Shown here: positions 63,787 to 64,000 of the stretch, one piece after another | Position numbering within the stretch: the stretch's first letter is position 1 | How the letters are laid out: each line of letters starts with the position of its first letter | DNA from: Streptacidiphilus jiangxiensis | GTDB taxonomy: Bacteria > Actinomycetota > Actinomycetes > Streptomycetales > Streptomycetaceae | NCBI RefSeq assembly: GCF_900109465.1 | Contig: NZ_FOAZ01000004.1 | Span: 434,001 to 498,000, forward strand | Direction: 5' to 3' | Length of the DNA stretch: 64,000 nucleotides | Notes under the pieces: generated by a model | Told to the model about the DNA's origin: nothing | Seen by the model: only the letters and a program-made list of their open reading frames with translations | The model's database searches: none | Program-made: the position numbers and the translations under genes

Positions 63787-63942
63787 TCAACCGCGCGGTT
63801 TGTTGAGGAGCTCGACGGCCTTCTGCAGAGCCTGCTCGGCGGGGCTCGCGGGCGGACGGAGGACGTGGTCCTCGAACCAGGAGAGACCGAGGATCAGGAA
63901 GAGTCCCAACGGGGCGACAAGCAGGCACAAGATGACAGACAT
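63787..63942 (-). CDS. Small single-pass membrane protein upstream of riboswitch 2
   Basis: A 51-residue protein starting ATG 63942: a hydrophobic N-terminal helix (VILCLLVAPLGLFLILGLSW), then FEDHVLRPPASPAEQALQKA and the end LLNKPRG. The charge pattern puts the C-terminal helix in the cytoplasm. TTGGGGTG precedes the ATG. It lies 16 bases before the riboswitch on the same strand, so it either shares the operon 2 promoter or ends just before it. Composition and helix periodicity look genuine, but I do not recognise a family. Confidence 0.65.
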   Translation of the reverse strand: MSVILCLLVAPLGLFLILGLSWFEDHVLRPPASPAEQALQKAVELLNKPRG

Positions 63943-64000
63943 GGGCACCCCAAGGTGTCGAATGCTGCTGCGGCCTGGACGGACCCCGATCCGTCCTTGC

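Overview
The window looks like chromosome of a high-GC actinobacterium of the Streptomyces type (Streptomycetaceae). The grounds are strongly G/C-ending codons, frequent GTG and some TTG starts, AGGAGG-like ribosome sites, leaderless-looking promoters, an SCO1860-family cell-wall protein beside the cob genes, an interspersed Streptomyces-type intergenic palindrome, and LAL, PucR and SCO-type conserved unknown proteins. I see no rRNA, tRNA, CRISPR array, insertion sequence, prophage or replication origin.

Positions 1-12.4 kb hold a 5'-truncated acidic protein, an acyltransferase-3 membrane protein, a zinc-ribbon protein, an amino-acid permease divergent from a TetR regulator with a clear shared operator, a secreted protein, an unknown protein, and a proline catabolism unit (PucR regulator divergent from pruA and proline dehydrogenase). 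12.4-17.5 kb holds small secreted and conserved proteins, one of them broken by a frameshift, a CHAP-like amidase, and an XRE regulator divergent from a methionine aminopeptidase across three operator-like repeats. 17.5-25.3 kb has a chitosan/chitin operon (exo-glucosaminidase and GH20 hexosaminidase) behind an AT-rich palindrome, several conserved unknowns and an aldehyde dehydrogenase. 25.3-37.2 kb has a coupled MFS exporter, aminopeptidase N and amidohydrolase, a LAL-type ATPase without its DNA-binding domain, uracil-DNA glycosylase, a conserved unknown and a secreted protein with a long structured leader. 37.2-41.3 kb has an SDR plus acyl-CoA dehydrogenase pair and the SCO1860-family sortase substrate.

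From 41.3 to 63.8 kb lies the main system: two minus-strand cobalamin operons, each preceded by a cobalamin riboswitch. Operon 1 (riboswitch about 50.05-50.24 kb) runs cobI-cobM-cbiD-cobL-cbiG/cobJ-ferredoxin-cobH-cbiX-cobC and builds and methylates the corrin ring. Operon 2 (riboswitch about 63.57-63.77 kb) runs cobD-cobQ-cobN-ChlI/ChlD-type ATPase-cobO-cobB-YchJ and covers cobalt insertion, amidation, adenosylation and aminopropanol attachment. Nearly every junction is a 4-base ATGA/GTGA overlap, so translation is probably coupled. The enzyme set mixes hallmarks of the early-cobalt (CbiX, CbiD, CbiG) and late-cobalt (CobN) routes.

Between the two operons, on the opposite strand, sits an 816-residue TIR/NB-ARC/TPR protein, an NLR-like architecture and the best candidate for an incompletely described (possibly defence-related) system here. 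Another unlisted gene is a 51-residue membrane protein just upstream of the second riboswitch.
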